Source of the DNA: Micromonospora sp045209745
GTDB lineage: Bacteria; Actinomycetota; Actinomycetes; Mycobacteriales; Micromonosporaceae
Length of the DNA stretch: 64,000 nucleotides
Direction: 5' to 3'
Assembly (NCBI RefSeq): GCF_045209745.1
Contig: NZ_CP109273.1
Span: 3,844,001-3,908,000 of the forward strand
The notes under the pieces were generated by a model. The model was not told where the DNA came from, made no database searches, and was given only the letters and a program-made list of their open reading frames with translations. Within the stretch, counting starts at the first letter, position 1. Every line of letters starts with the position of its first letter. The position numbers and the translations under genes were made by a program. Positions 1 through 7,274 of this stretch are shown in pieces.

Positions 1-1198
1 GGAGGCCGCGCTCGCCCAGCGGGAGACCGAGCTGACCGAGTCGGAGGAGGTGCGCCGCCGGGAGTTGGAGCGGATCGCCGGGCTCACCGCCGAGTCCGCC
101 CGACTGGAGCTGGTCGACGCCATCGAGACGCAGGCCAAGCGGGAGGCGGCGCTGCTGGTGCGGGACATCGAGTCCGACGCGCGCAACACGGCCGAGCAGC
201 GGGCCCGGCACATCGTGGTGGACGCGATCCAGCGGGTCGCCAGCGAGCAGACCGCGGAGAGCGTTGTCAGCGTCCTGCACCTGCCCGGTGACGAGATGAA
301 GGGGCGGATCATCGGCCGCGAGGGGCGCAACATCCGCGCCTTCGAGTCGGTGACCGGCGTCAACCTGATCATCGACGACACCCCCGAGGCGGTGCTGCTC
401 TCCTGCTTCGACCCGGTCCGCCGAGAGGTCGGTCGGCTGACCCTGGAAAAGCTGGTCCTGGACGGGCGGATCCACCCGCACCGGATCGAGGAGGTCTACG
501 ACCTGGCCCGGCAGGAGGTGGAGCAACTCTGCCTCCGAGCCGCCGAGGACGCCCTGGTCGAGGTCGGCATCACCGAGATCCACCCGGAGCTGGTGACCCT
601 GCTAGGCCGCCTGCGCTACCGCACCTCGTACGGGCAGAACGTGCTCAAGCACCTGGTCGAGACCGCGCACATCGCCGGCATCATGGCCGCCGAGCTGCGG
701 CTGGACGTGCCCACCATCAAACGGTCGGCGTTCCTGCACGACATCGGGAAGGCGCTCACCCACGAGGTGGAGGGCAGCCACGCCATCATCGGCGCGGACC
801 TGGCCCGCAAGTACGGCGAGCACGAGGACGTGGTGCACGCCATCGAGGCCCACCACAACGAGGTGCCACCGCAGACCATCGAGGCCGTACTCACCCAGGC
901 CTCCGACGCCTGCTCCGGTGGCCGGCCGGGCGCACGTCGGGAGAGCCTGGAGGCGTACGTCAAGCGCCTGGAGCGGATCGAGGAGATCGCGGCCAGCAAG
1001 ATCGGTGTGGACAAGGTCTTCGCCATGCAGGCCGGCAGGGAGATCCGGGTGATGGTCAAGCCGGACGACGTGGACGACATCGGGGCCGCCGTGCTGGCCA
1101 GGGACGTGGCCAAGCAGATCGAGGAGGAGCTGACCTACCCGGGTCAGATCCGGGTCACCGTGGTCCGCGAGTCCCGGGTCACCGAGATCGCCCGCTAG
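1..1198 (+). CDS. rny: Ribonuclease Y (5' end outside window)
   Basis: Membrane-associated endoribonuclease that starts mRNA decay. The reading frame is open from the left edge (frame of position 2), so the N-terminal membrane anchor is missing. Visible in order: the end of a charged coiled-coil, a KH RNA-binding domain with the GRIIGREGRNIRAFE motif (around 300-345), and an HD hydrolase domain with the metal motif FLHDIGK (about 733-753) and the following EGSHAIIGADLARK. The protein ends normally at TAG 1196-1198. In actinomycetes this gene often lies near recA/recX, which would be to the left. A hairpin separates it from the convergent glu operon. Identification is firm; only the start is unknown. 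Confidence 0.95.
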   Translation, partial: EAALAQRETELTESEEVRRRELERIAGLTAESARLELVDAIETQAKREAALLVRDIESDARNTAEQRARHIVVDAIQRVASEQTAESVVSVLHLPGDEMKGRIIGREGRNIRAFESVTGVNLIIDDTPEAVLLSCFDPVRREVGRLTLEKLVLDGRIHPHRIEEVYDLARQEVEQLCLRAAEDALVEVGITEIHPELVTLLGRLRYRTSYGQNVLKHLVETAHIAGIMAAELRLDVPTIKRSAFLHDIGKALTHEVEGSHAIIGADLARKYGEHEDVVHAIEAHHNEVPPQTIEAVLTQASDACSGGRPGARRESLEAYVKRLERIEEIAASKIGVDKVFAMQAGREIRVMVKPDDVDDIGAAVLARDVAKQIEEELTYPGQIRVTVVRESRVTEIAR

Positions 1199-1247
1199 TC
1201 TTTCGCCGCTGAGGTCGAGACAGTGGCCCGCTGACGGTGAAACGAGA

Positions 1248-1274
1248 GGGCCAGCCCGGAATCCGGGCTGGCCC
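1248..1274. terminator. Bidirectional terminator between rny and gluD
   Basis: Perfect 13-bp inverted repeat: gggccagcccgga at 1248-1260 and tccgggctggccc at 1262-1274, extended by gag/ctc with one bulge. It lies between the convergent ends of rny and gluD, so it can serve both. There is no U-tract, which is common in actinobacteria. Confidence 0.75.
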
Positions 1275-1294
1275 CTCTGACTGCGAGCGGCGTG

Positions 1295-2266
1295 TCAGAT
1301 ACCCCCGCCGCCCGCCTCGACCTGGGACATCAGTGCCGCAGGCGGCGGGTTCTGGGCCGGGGTGCCGGCGGTCTTGCGGCCCTGGGCGAGCCGCCGCTGG
1401 ACGTACTGGGCGAGCTTCGACAGGGAGTAGTTCACCACGATGAAGAGCACGGCGATCACGACGTAGACCTGGATGGGGTTGCCGAGATAGCCGATGATCT
1501 GCTTGCCGATGTTCAGGGTCTCCTCATAGCTGATGATGAAGCCGAGCGAGGTGTCCTTGAGCACCACCACGAGCTGACTGATCAGCGCCGGCAGCATGAT
1601 CCGGAATGCCTGCGGCAGAAGGATCATCCGGGTCGACTGGAGCGGTGAGAGGCCGAGCGCGGCCGCGGCCTCGGCCTGCCCGCCGGGCAGACCCTCCATG
1701 CCTGAACGCAGGATCTCGCCGATCACCACGGAGTTGTAGATCGTGAGACCGATGACCAGATACCACAGCGTGTCGAAACTGATGCCGAACTCGGGAAAGC
1801 CCCGGGCCACGAAGAAGATGGTGATCACGACCGGCAGGCCGCGGAACACTTCGACGCAGACCCGGGTGATCGCTGAGAGCAGCGTGCTCAGCCCACGCAG
1901 CAGGTACGCCAGCGGCGTGGCGAGCCCGGTGAACTGGCGACGGGTCAGGCTCTTGAGCTGGATCCGCAGCATCGCCAGCAGCGTGCCGACCACCAGCGAG
2001 GCCACGATGGCCAGGGCCGCAGCGATCAGGGTGTTCTTGAAGCCGAGGCCGATCCGGCCCCACACCAGGGAGAAGTTCTCGTTGGAGGGGTCGATGAGCG
2101 GACCCCACAAATCCATCGAGAACTGGCCCTTCTCGTTCAGGGACCGGTAGATCAGGTAGTAGGCCCCGACGAGCACGGCCAGCCCGGCGACGAGGCTGCT
2201 GATCAGCGTGATCCGTCGCTGTCGGGGCCCGGGGACGTCGTAGAGGACGCTGGTCTGCTGACTCAT
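1295..2266 (-). CDS. gluD: Amino-acid ABC transporter permease (GluD type)
   Basis: Inner-membrane subunit of a polar amino-acid (probably glutamate) importer, 323 aa. Several hydrophobic spans follow a cytoplasmic N-terminus, and the HisM/GlnP-type EAA loop is visible as GQAEAAAALGLSPLQSTRM, the site that docks with the ATPase. Compared with GluC it has a longer N-terminus (about 60 extra residues) and a Pro/Gly-rich tail. The ATG overlaps the gluC stop (ATGA), indicating translational coupling. It is the last gene of the operon, before the 1248-1274 hairpin. Substrate is inferred from operon order and similarity to Corynebacterium GluABCD. Confidence 0.85.
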   Translation of the reverse strand: MSQQTSVLYDVPGPRQRRITLISSLVAGLAVLVGAYYLIYRSLNEKGQFSMDLWGPLIDPSNENFSLVWGRIGLGFKNTLIAAALAIVASLVVGTLLAMLRIQLKSLTRRQFTGLATPLAYLLRGLSTLLSAITRVCVEVFRGLPVVITIFFVARGFPEFGISFDTLWYLVIGLTIYNSVVIGEILRSGMEGLPGGQAEAAAALGLSPLQSTRMILLPQAFRIMLPALISQLVVVLKDTSLGFIISYEETLNIGKQIIGYLGNPIQVYVVIAVLFIVVNYSLSKLAQYVQRRLAQGRKTAGTPAQNPPPAALMSQVEAGGGGI

Positions 2267-2970
2267 CGGGCCACCGCCTGTCGCTTCTCGATCCGGTCCA
2301 GCAGGGCGCCGAGCGGCACGGTCATGATCAGGTAGCCGATCGAGATGCCGATGGCGACCGGGACGAAGGCGTAGCCCTCGGCCGAGGTGAGCTGGTCGGC
2401 GGTCTGCGACAGGTCACCTACCACCCCGAAGAAGCCGACCAGCGCCGAGTTCTTGATCATCGCGATGATCACCGAGCCGAGCGGCACCACCGAGGCCTGC
2501 CAGGACTGCGGCAGCACCACGTGGCGCAGGTTCTGCCCGAAAGTCAGGCCCAGCGACCGCGCAGCCTCCGCCTGACCGGCAGGCACCGCGTTCACCCCGG
2601 ACCGCAGCGCCTCGCAGACGAACGCGGCGGTGTACAGCACGAGGGCGATCAGTGCGAACCGGAAGTACGGCAGGTCCGTGCCGAGCCGGGTGAACAACGA
2701 GTCGATCACCGGGATGCGGAGGAAGTCCGCGTTCGAGCCGAGCGCCGGCAGGCCGAACGCGGCGAAGAACATCATCACGGTCAGCGGCATGTTGCGGAAG
2801 ATGTTCACGTAGCCGGTGCCGAGCGCGCGCAGAGGCGGCACCGGCGAGATGCGGAGCACCGCCACGACGGCACCCAGGATGAGGGCGCCGATCGCGGCGA
2901 GTACGCAGATCTGGAGGGTGAGCCAGAAACCACCCGCAAAGACGTCGAACTTGTCGATGAGCACGTTCAC
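2263..2970 (-). CDS. gluC: Amino-acid ABC transporter permease (GluC type)
   Basis: First permease subunit of the importer, 235 aa, GTG start at 2970 preceded by GGAGG. It is mostly transmembrane segments, with an EAA-type loop (AGQAEAARSLGLTFGQNLR). GluC and GluD would form the heterodimeric channel driven by GluA and fed by GluB. The stop overlaps the gluD start by 4 bp. The gap to gluB is 40 bp, so all four genes are likely co-transcribed from upstream of gluA. Confidence 0.85.
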   Translation of the reverse strand: MNVLIDKFDVFAGGFWLTLQICVLAAIGALILGAVVAVLRISPVPPLRALGTGYVNIFRNMPLTVMMFFAAFGLPALGSNADFLRIPVIDSLFTRLGTDLPYFRFALIALVLYTAAFVCEALRSGVNAVPAGQAEAARSLGLTFGQNLRHVVLPQSWQASVVPLGSVIIAMIKNSALVGFFGVVGDLSQTADQLTSAEGYAFVPVAIGISIGYLIMTVPLGALLDRIEKRQAVAR

Positions 2971-3010
2971 GGGTCGGGGTTCCTCCCACCCTCCAGATCG
3001 AAGGATCAGA

Positions 3011-3889
3011 TCAGTAGCGGTTGACGGTGGGCGCAGAGCCCAGTTCCGCGCCGAACTTGCCGGCGGTGTCGTCCCAGGCCTTCTTCCAGCTACCGTCGCC
3101 GACAGCCTTGTCCAGCGTGTCGTTGATGAAGCTGCGGAAGTCGGTGTCTTCCTTCTTCACACCGATGCCGTACGGCTCCTTGGTGAAGTTGGGGCCGGCC
3201 AGCTTGAAGGACGCCTCGTCCTTGGCGATGTAGCCGAGCAGGATCACGTTGTCCGTGGTCACGGCGTCGACCTGGCCGCCCTTGAGGGCGTCCCGGCACT
3301 TGTCGTAGGTGTCGAAGAGCACCAGCTGGGAGCCCACGTCCTTGACGTGCTTCTTGATCTCCTCGGCCGGGGTGGAGCCGGTGACCGAGCAGACCTTCTT
3401 GGTGCCGTCCTTGAACGAGTCCGGGCCGGTGATCGTGGTGTCGTCCTTCTTCACCATGATGTTCTGGCCAGCCTCGTAGTACGGCCCGGCGAAGGCGATG
3501 CGCTCCTTGCGCTTGTCGTTGATCGTGTACGTCGCGGCGACCAGGTCGACCGTGCCGTTGACGATCACGTCCTCGCGGACCTTCGAGGGGGCCTCGACCC
3601 ACTCGATCTTGTCCGCGGGGATGCCGAGCTCCTTGACGATGATCTTCGCGACCTCGACGTCGAAGCCCTCCGGCTTGCCCGACAGGCCCTTCTGGCCGAA
3701 GCCAGGCTGGTCGAACTTGGTGCCAATCTTGATCTTCTGGGCCTTGTTCAGCTTCTCCATGGTGCTGCCGGCGGCGAAGGACTTGCTGCCTGCGCCGGCG
3801 CCCTCCCCGTCGTCGTCGCCACCACAGGCGGTGAGGCCGAGCGCCAGAGCGGCAACCGCGGCGACTGCCGCAACGCGCGTGATACGCAT
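3011..3889 (-). CDS. gluB: Glutamate-binding lipoprotein of ABC importer
   Basis: Extracytoplasmic solute-binding protein (family 3), 292 aa from ATG 3889. I chose this start because AAGGAG lies just upstream and it begins a classical lipoprotein signal: basic MRITR, an Ala/Val-rich hydrophobic stretch, then lipobox LTAC followed by GGDDD. A longer open frame to 3943 would bury the signal peptide. The mature part contains the typical DVEVAKIIVKELG and DLVAATYTIND segments of polar amino-acid binders. It is the second gene of gluABCD. Glutamate is the expected ligand by family; aspartate, glutamine or asparagine are possible. Confidence 0.87.
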   Translation of the reverse strand: MRITRVAAVAAVAALALGLTACGGDDDGEGAGAGSKSFAAGSTMEKLNKAQKIKIGTKFDQPGFGQKGLSGKPEGFDVEVAKIIVKELGIPADKIEWVEAPSKVREDVIVNGTVDLVAATYTINDKRKERIAFAGPYYEAGQNIMVKKDDTTITGPDSFKDGTKKVCSVTGSTPAEEIKKHVKDVGSQLVLFDTYDKCRDALKGGQVDAVTTDNVILLGYIAKDEASFKLAGPNFTKEPYGIGVKKEDTDFRSFINDTLDKAVGDGSWKKAWDDTAGKFGAELGSAPTVNRY

Positions 3890-3952
3890 ACTCTTCTCCT
3901 TCTTCAACTTCAACGGAGCCCACCGGGGTGCGGCGCGCTCCACTACGGACGC

Positions 3953-4708
3953 CTAGTGCGTGAGGATCTTGGAGAGGAAGTCCCTGGCCCGCTCGCTGCG
4001 CGGGTTCGCGAAGAACTCCGCTGGCGGGGCGTCCTCGACCAGCTGCCCATCGGCCATGAAGATGACCCGGTTCGCGGCGTGCCGGGCGAAGCCCATCTCG
4101 TGGGTGACCACGACCATCGTCATGCCGTCGCTGGCCAGCGAGGTCATCACGTCGAGCACCTCGCCGACCATCTCCGGGTCCAGGGCGCTCGTCGGCTCGT
4201 CGAAGAGCATCGCCTTGGGCTGCATGGCCAGCGCCCGGGCGATGGCCACCCGCTGCTGCTGCCCGCCGGAGAGCTGGGCCGGAAACTTGTCCGCCTGGTT
4301 GGCGATGCCGACCCGGTCGAGCAGCGCCAGGCCGCGCTCGCGGGCGGCTGCCGGCTTCTCCTTGCGGACCTTGACCGGGCCGAGGGTGACGTTTTCCAGG
4401 ATGGTCTTGTGGGCGAAGAGGTTGAAGGACTGGAAGACCATGCCCACCTCGCTGCGTAGCTTGGCGAGCGGCTTGCCCTCGGCCGGCAGCGGCTGGCCGT
4501 CGAAGGTGATGGTGCCGGAGCTGATCGGTTCCAGTCGGTTGATGGTGCGGCACAGCGTCGACTTGCCGGAGCCGGACGGGCCGATCACCACGACCACCTC
4601 GCCCCGACCCACCGACAGTGAGACGTCGTCCAGCACGTGCAGCGGCCCGAACCACTTGTTGACCGCGTCCAGCACGATGAGCGGTTCGCCCGTCGTCACG
4701 TCGTCCAC
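3953..4708 (-). CDS. gluA: Amino-acid ABC transporter ATP-binding protein
   Basis: ATPase subunit, about 251 aa. Walker A is GPSGSGKST, the signature is LSGGQQQRVAIARAL, Walker B is AMLFDEPTSALD, and the switch histidine is in VVTHEMGF. The open frame runs on to 5044, but homology begins with the LIVLDAVNKWFG segment; GTG 4708 fits family length (about 240-255 aa). GTG 4699 is an alternative. It is the first gene of the operon, divergent from selD across about 195 bp that should contain both promoters. Its product pairs with GluC and GluD on the cytoplasmic face. Confidence 0.87.
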   Translation of the reverse strand: MDDVTTGEPLIVLDAVNKWFGPLHVLDDVSLSVGRGEVVVVIGPSGSGKSTLCRTINRLEPISSGTITFDGQPLPAEGKPLAKLRSEVGMVFQSFNLFAHKTILENVTLGPVKVRKEKPAAARERGLALLDRVGIANQADKFPAQLSGGQQQRVAIARALAMQPKAMLFDEPTSALDPEMVGEVLDVMTSLASDGMTMVVVTHEMGFARHAANRVIFMADGQLVEDAPPAEFFANPRSERARDFLSKILTH

Positions 4709-4903
4709 CGTCCCTGTCGTCTCCCCGGATAGGGGTCGGTTGACCCCCGGTGCGGCCACTGTAGGCGGCCTGATGTGGCAGTACGCAACCCGGCGGGTCA
4801 CGGAGCGGTAACACCGGTCACGATCGTTGTCGGACGTCCGATTCGGGTCATCGTGCGAGGCACAACGGTGGCGATCGTGGCGCGGTGTCGAGAGCATGGA
4901 GGA

Positions 4904-5893
4904 ATGACCGAATCGGTACGGCTGACCAAGTATGCCCGCGGCGGTGGCTGCGCCTGCAAGATCCCCCCGGGGGAACTGGAGATCATGGTGGCCGGTCTCG
5001 GCCCGGCCACCGGGACCGCGGAACTGCTTGTCGGGTTGGACCACGGCGACGACGCGGCGGTGGTGCGCCTGGACGAGCGGACGGGCATCGTCAGCACCGC
5101 CGACTTCTTCACGCCGGTGGTCGACGACGCGTACGACTGGGGTCGGATCGCCGCGGCCAACGCGCTCTCCGACGTCTACGCGATGGGCGGCACCCCGTTG
5201 ATCGCGCTCAACCTGCTCTGCTGGCCGCGCGACGTGCTACCGATGGAGTTGGCCGGTGAGGTTCTGCGCGGTGGTCAGGACGTGGCCCGGGAGGCCGGCT
5301 GTCACCTGGCCGGCGGGCACAGCGTGGACGACGACGGCCCGAAGTACGGCCTCGCGGTCACCGGCACGGTCCGACCGGAGGAGCTGATCACCCTCGACGC
5401 GGGGCGGGCCGGGGTGCCGTTGTCGCTGACGAAGCCACTCGGGGTGGGCGTGCTGAACACCCGGCACAAGACCACCGGCGAGAGCTTTCCGGAGGCGGTG
5501 GCAACGATGAGCGCGCTCAACCGGGACGCCGCTCGCGCGGCGGTTGCCGCCGGCATTCGTTGTGGCACCGACGTGACCGGGTTCGGTCTGCTCGGGCACG
5601 CCTCGAAGCTGGCCCGGGCCAGCCAGCTCACGGTGGCCATCGACACGGCCCGGGTTCCGTACCTGGCCGGTGCGTGGGAGGCGCTGCGCGACGGCTATGT
5701 CAGCGGCGGCAGCCGGCGCAACCTGGAGTGGGTCACCCCGTGGACCGATTTCGGCGCGGCGGGTGCGGACGAGCGGTTGCTGCTGGCCGACGCGCAGACC
5801 TCCGGTGGCCTGCTGGTCGCCGGCGAGGTGCCCGGCGTGCCCGTGGTGGGTGAGCTGCTGCCCCGCAGCGAGCACCTCGTCGTCCTGCGCTGA
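4904..5893 (+). CDS. selD: Selenide, water dikinase
   Basis: Makes selenophosphate from selenide and ATP for selenocysteine tRNA and tRNA selenation, 329 aa. Start ATG 4904 sits next to GGAGGA; upstream in-frame codons are not conserved. The active-site segment GGGCACKI places catalytic Cys16 and Lys19 as in E. coli SelD (Cys17, Lys20), so this is the cysteine rather than the selenocysteine form. GHSVDDDGPKYGLAVTG and TDVTGFGLLGHA are also family motifs. No selA, selB or tRNA-Sec gene was found nearby; they may lie elsewhere. Confidence 0.95.
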   Translation: MTESVRLTKYARGGGCACKIPPGELEIMVAGLGPATGTAELLVGLDHGDDAAVVRLDERTGIVSTADFFTPVVDDAYDWGRIAAANALSDVYAMGGTPLIALNLLCWPRDVLPMELAGEVLRGGQDVAREAGCHLAGGHSVDDDGPKYGLAVTGTVRPEELITLDAGRAGVPLSLTKPLGVGVLNTRHKTTGESFPEAVATMSALNRDAARAAVAAGIRCGTDVTGFGLLGHASKLARASQLTVAIDTARVPYLAGAWEALRDGYVSGGSRRNLEWVTPWTDFGAAGADERLLLADAQTSGGLLVAGEVPGVPVVGELLPRSEHLVVLR

Positions 5894-6139
5894 CCTCTCG
5901 GCGGCCGTCGTCGGACCGGCAATCGCCGTCGTCGAACACGCGGTGGCGGTGGCGCCGGTCGCGGACCATACCCGATAAACTGTCACCTTCCCACTACTCC
6001 GAGCAATGCCGCTCAGGGAAATTTTGCCCGGAATGGTCACAGACCGGTAACTTGCCCCCGGCTGGGGTCAAATGCCCCCCACCATCGTGTGTAAGGCCCG
6101 ATCCGGAGGCCGGTGGGACGAACGCAGCGAGGAGGCGGA

Positions 6140-6619
6140 ATGACCGAGCTGTGGAACTGGAGAATCGACGGGGTGCGACCCGTGGAGGTCTACCCGGCGC
6201 TGGCCGAGGCGCTTGGTCGGGTGGTGATGCCACTGGCGGTGGCCGACCCGGCCCGGCTGCCGGCGTACGCGGTGGTGTGCGACGTCTGGCAGGCGCCGGG
6301 CGAATTCGCGACGGTCGTGGATTGCTACCGGGTGCCCGAGCGGCTGCCCGAGCACGCCAGCATCGCCGCACTCGCTCGACTGTTGGGCCGCAACTGTCTG
6401 TTGCGCGACGACACGCTCGACGCGGGCCGGCACCTGCTCGTCGCCCCGGACGGCACGGTCCGCCCGGTGCACTTCGACGTGCGGGACACCGAGGACGGTG
6501 AGGCGCTCAGCAGGCAGCGGCTCTGCACGGCGGGCGACCCGGGTTGTCGGGGCTGGTCGCAGTGCCACCGCTCGCGTTGGGCGCCCGACACGGTCGCCCC
6601 GGCGCTCGCCGCGGCGTGA
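6140..6619 (+). CDS. Conserved hypothetical protein with C-terminal cysteine cluster
   Basis: I do not recognise this 159-aa protein. The start ATG 6140 has a strong GGAGG 5-9 bases upstream. The N-terminus TELWNWRIDG is followed by a soluble alpha/beta-like body without membrane spans. The last third has a cysteine/tryptophan motif CTAGDPGCRGWSQCHRSRW, which could bind metal or form disulfides. It lies 50 bp before the convergent DUF2277 gene and about 460 bp before fxsA. Whether it belongs with the fxs operon is open. Confidence 0.7.
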   Translation: MTELWNWRIDGVRPVEVYPALAEALGRVVMPLAVADPARLPAYAVVCDVWQAPGEFATVVDCYRVPERLPEHASIAALARLLGRNCLLRDDTLDAGRHLLVAPDGTVRPVHFDVRDTEDGEALSRQRLCTAGDPGCRGWSQCHRSRWAPDTVAPALAAA

Positions 6620-6671
6620 CCCGCCACGGGTCCCCCCGGCCGGCCGGGGGGCCGTGCTGGCGAGACGGTGA

Positions 6672-6920
6672 TCAGCTGGAGGTGGCGGCCTGCCGGTCCG
6701 GGGTGCCCGTTGCGGCACCCCGCACCACCAGCTGGTCGAGCAGGGTGCGCGTCGCTTCGGCCACGGCGGCGACCGCGGCGTCGAACGCGGCGGCGTTGTG
6801 CGCGGCGGGCGCCCGGAAGCCAGAGATCTTCCGGACGTACTGCAACGCCGCCGCCTCGACGTCCGCATCGGTCACCTGCGGGGTGAACGGCTCACGCAGC
6901 GTCTTGATGCTCCGACACAT
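6672..6920 (-). CDS. DUF2277 family protein
   Basis: Small 82-aa protein that begins MCRSIKTLR and contains ALQYVRKISGFRAP, the hallmark of DUF2277, whose members have the conserved MCRNIKxLxN start. ATG 6920 is preceded by GAGGAGGAG. Function is unknown for the family; no membrane segment or signal peptide. It is divergent from fxsA, and the 160 bp between them hold the fxs promoter. A longer open frame to 7091 is not supported because the conserved N-terminus starts at 6920. Confidence 0.85.
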   Translation of the reverse strand: MCRSIKTLREPFTPQVTDADVEAAALQYVRKISGFRAPAAHNAAAFDAAVAAVAEATRTLLDQLVVRGAATGTPDRQAATSS

Positions 6921-6980
6921 GTGCGCTCCTCCTCTGTCGGCACCCGGATTGCACCCGCGGTGCCGGCGGTTGTACCGACG

Positions 6981-7009
6981 GTGACACTGGGTCGATATTT
7001 GTCTATCCT
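6981..7009 (+). promoter_or_regulatory. Candidate sigma-70-type promoter of fxs operon
   Basis: GTGACA at 6981-6986 and TATCCT at 7004-7009 are separated by 17 bp, a good match to vegetative -35/-10 elements. Transcription would start near 7016, about 67 bases before fxsA. The region is visibly more AT-rich than its surroundings. This is a pattern match only. Confidence 0.45.
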
Positions 7010-7082
7010 GGTCACGGACCAGAGCCTTTCGAGCCATTCTCGCCGCTCGCGCTCCCAGCGCCCGGGCCCCCGGAGACTCATT

Positions 7083-7271
7083 GTGGACCACGCCCCCACC
7101 AGCCCGTCCCGTCCCGTCCTAGTCGATCTCACCCGTAGCCTGCACATCCCGTTGGAGCGGATCGCCGTCGAGCACGCCGATCTGGTCGAGGCGGTCCGCA
7201 GGCGCGTCGTCGCGAATCAATCCGTGCCGTCCGGCAGCGTCCCCGTCGCCGCCTTCAACTCGTCCATCTGA
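7083..7271 (+). CDS. fxsA: FxsA: FxSxx-COOH precursor peptide
   Basis: 62-aa peptide ending in the exact C-terminal signature FNSSI, matching F-x-S-x-x-COOH. GTG 7083 is the likely start; the conserved body DLTRSLHIPLERIAV follows. It has no signal peptide. The stop is 3 bp before fxsB, so precursor and modifying enzyme are translated together. By family knowledge, FxsA peptides are proposed substrates of the radical SAM enzyme FxsB, with the terminal Phe-x-Ser segment as core. FxsB-type enzymes have been grouped with maturases that make three-residue cyclophanes; on that model Phe58 and Asn59 or Ser60 would be crosslinked. The modification here is inference. Confidence 0.85.
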   Translation: MDHAPTSPSRPVLVDLTRSLHIPLERIAVEHADLVEAVRRRVVANQSVPSGSVPVAAFNSSI

Positions 7272-7274
7272 GCG

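Noticed and set aside
2816..4459. 547-codon plus-strand frame across glu genes
   Set aside because: All glu subunits have clear motifs and operon overlaps on the minus strand.
5894..6139. Search for tRNA-Sec beside selD
   Set aside because: No cloverleaf with the extended acceptor and a UCA anticodon context was visible.
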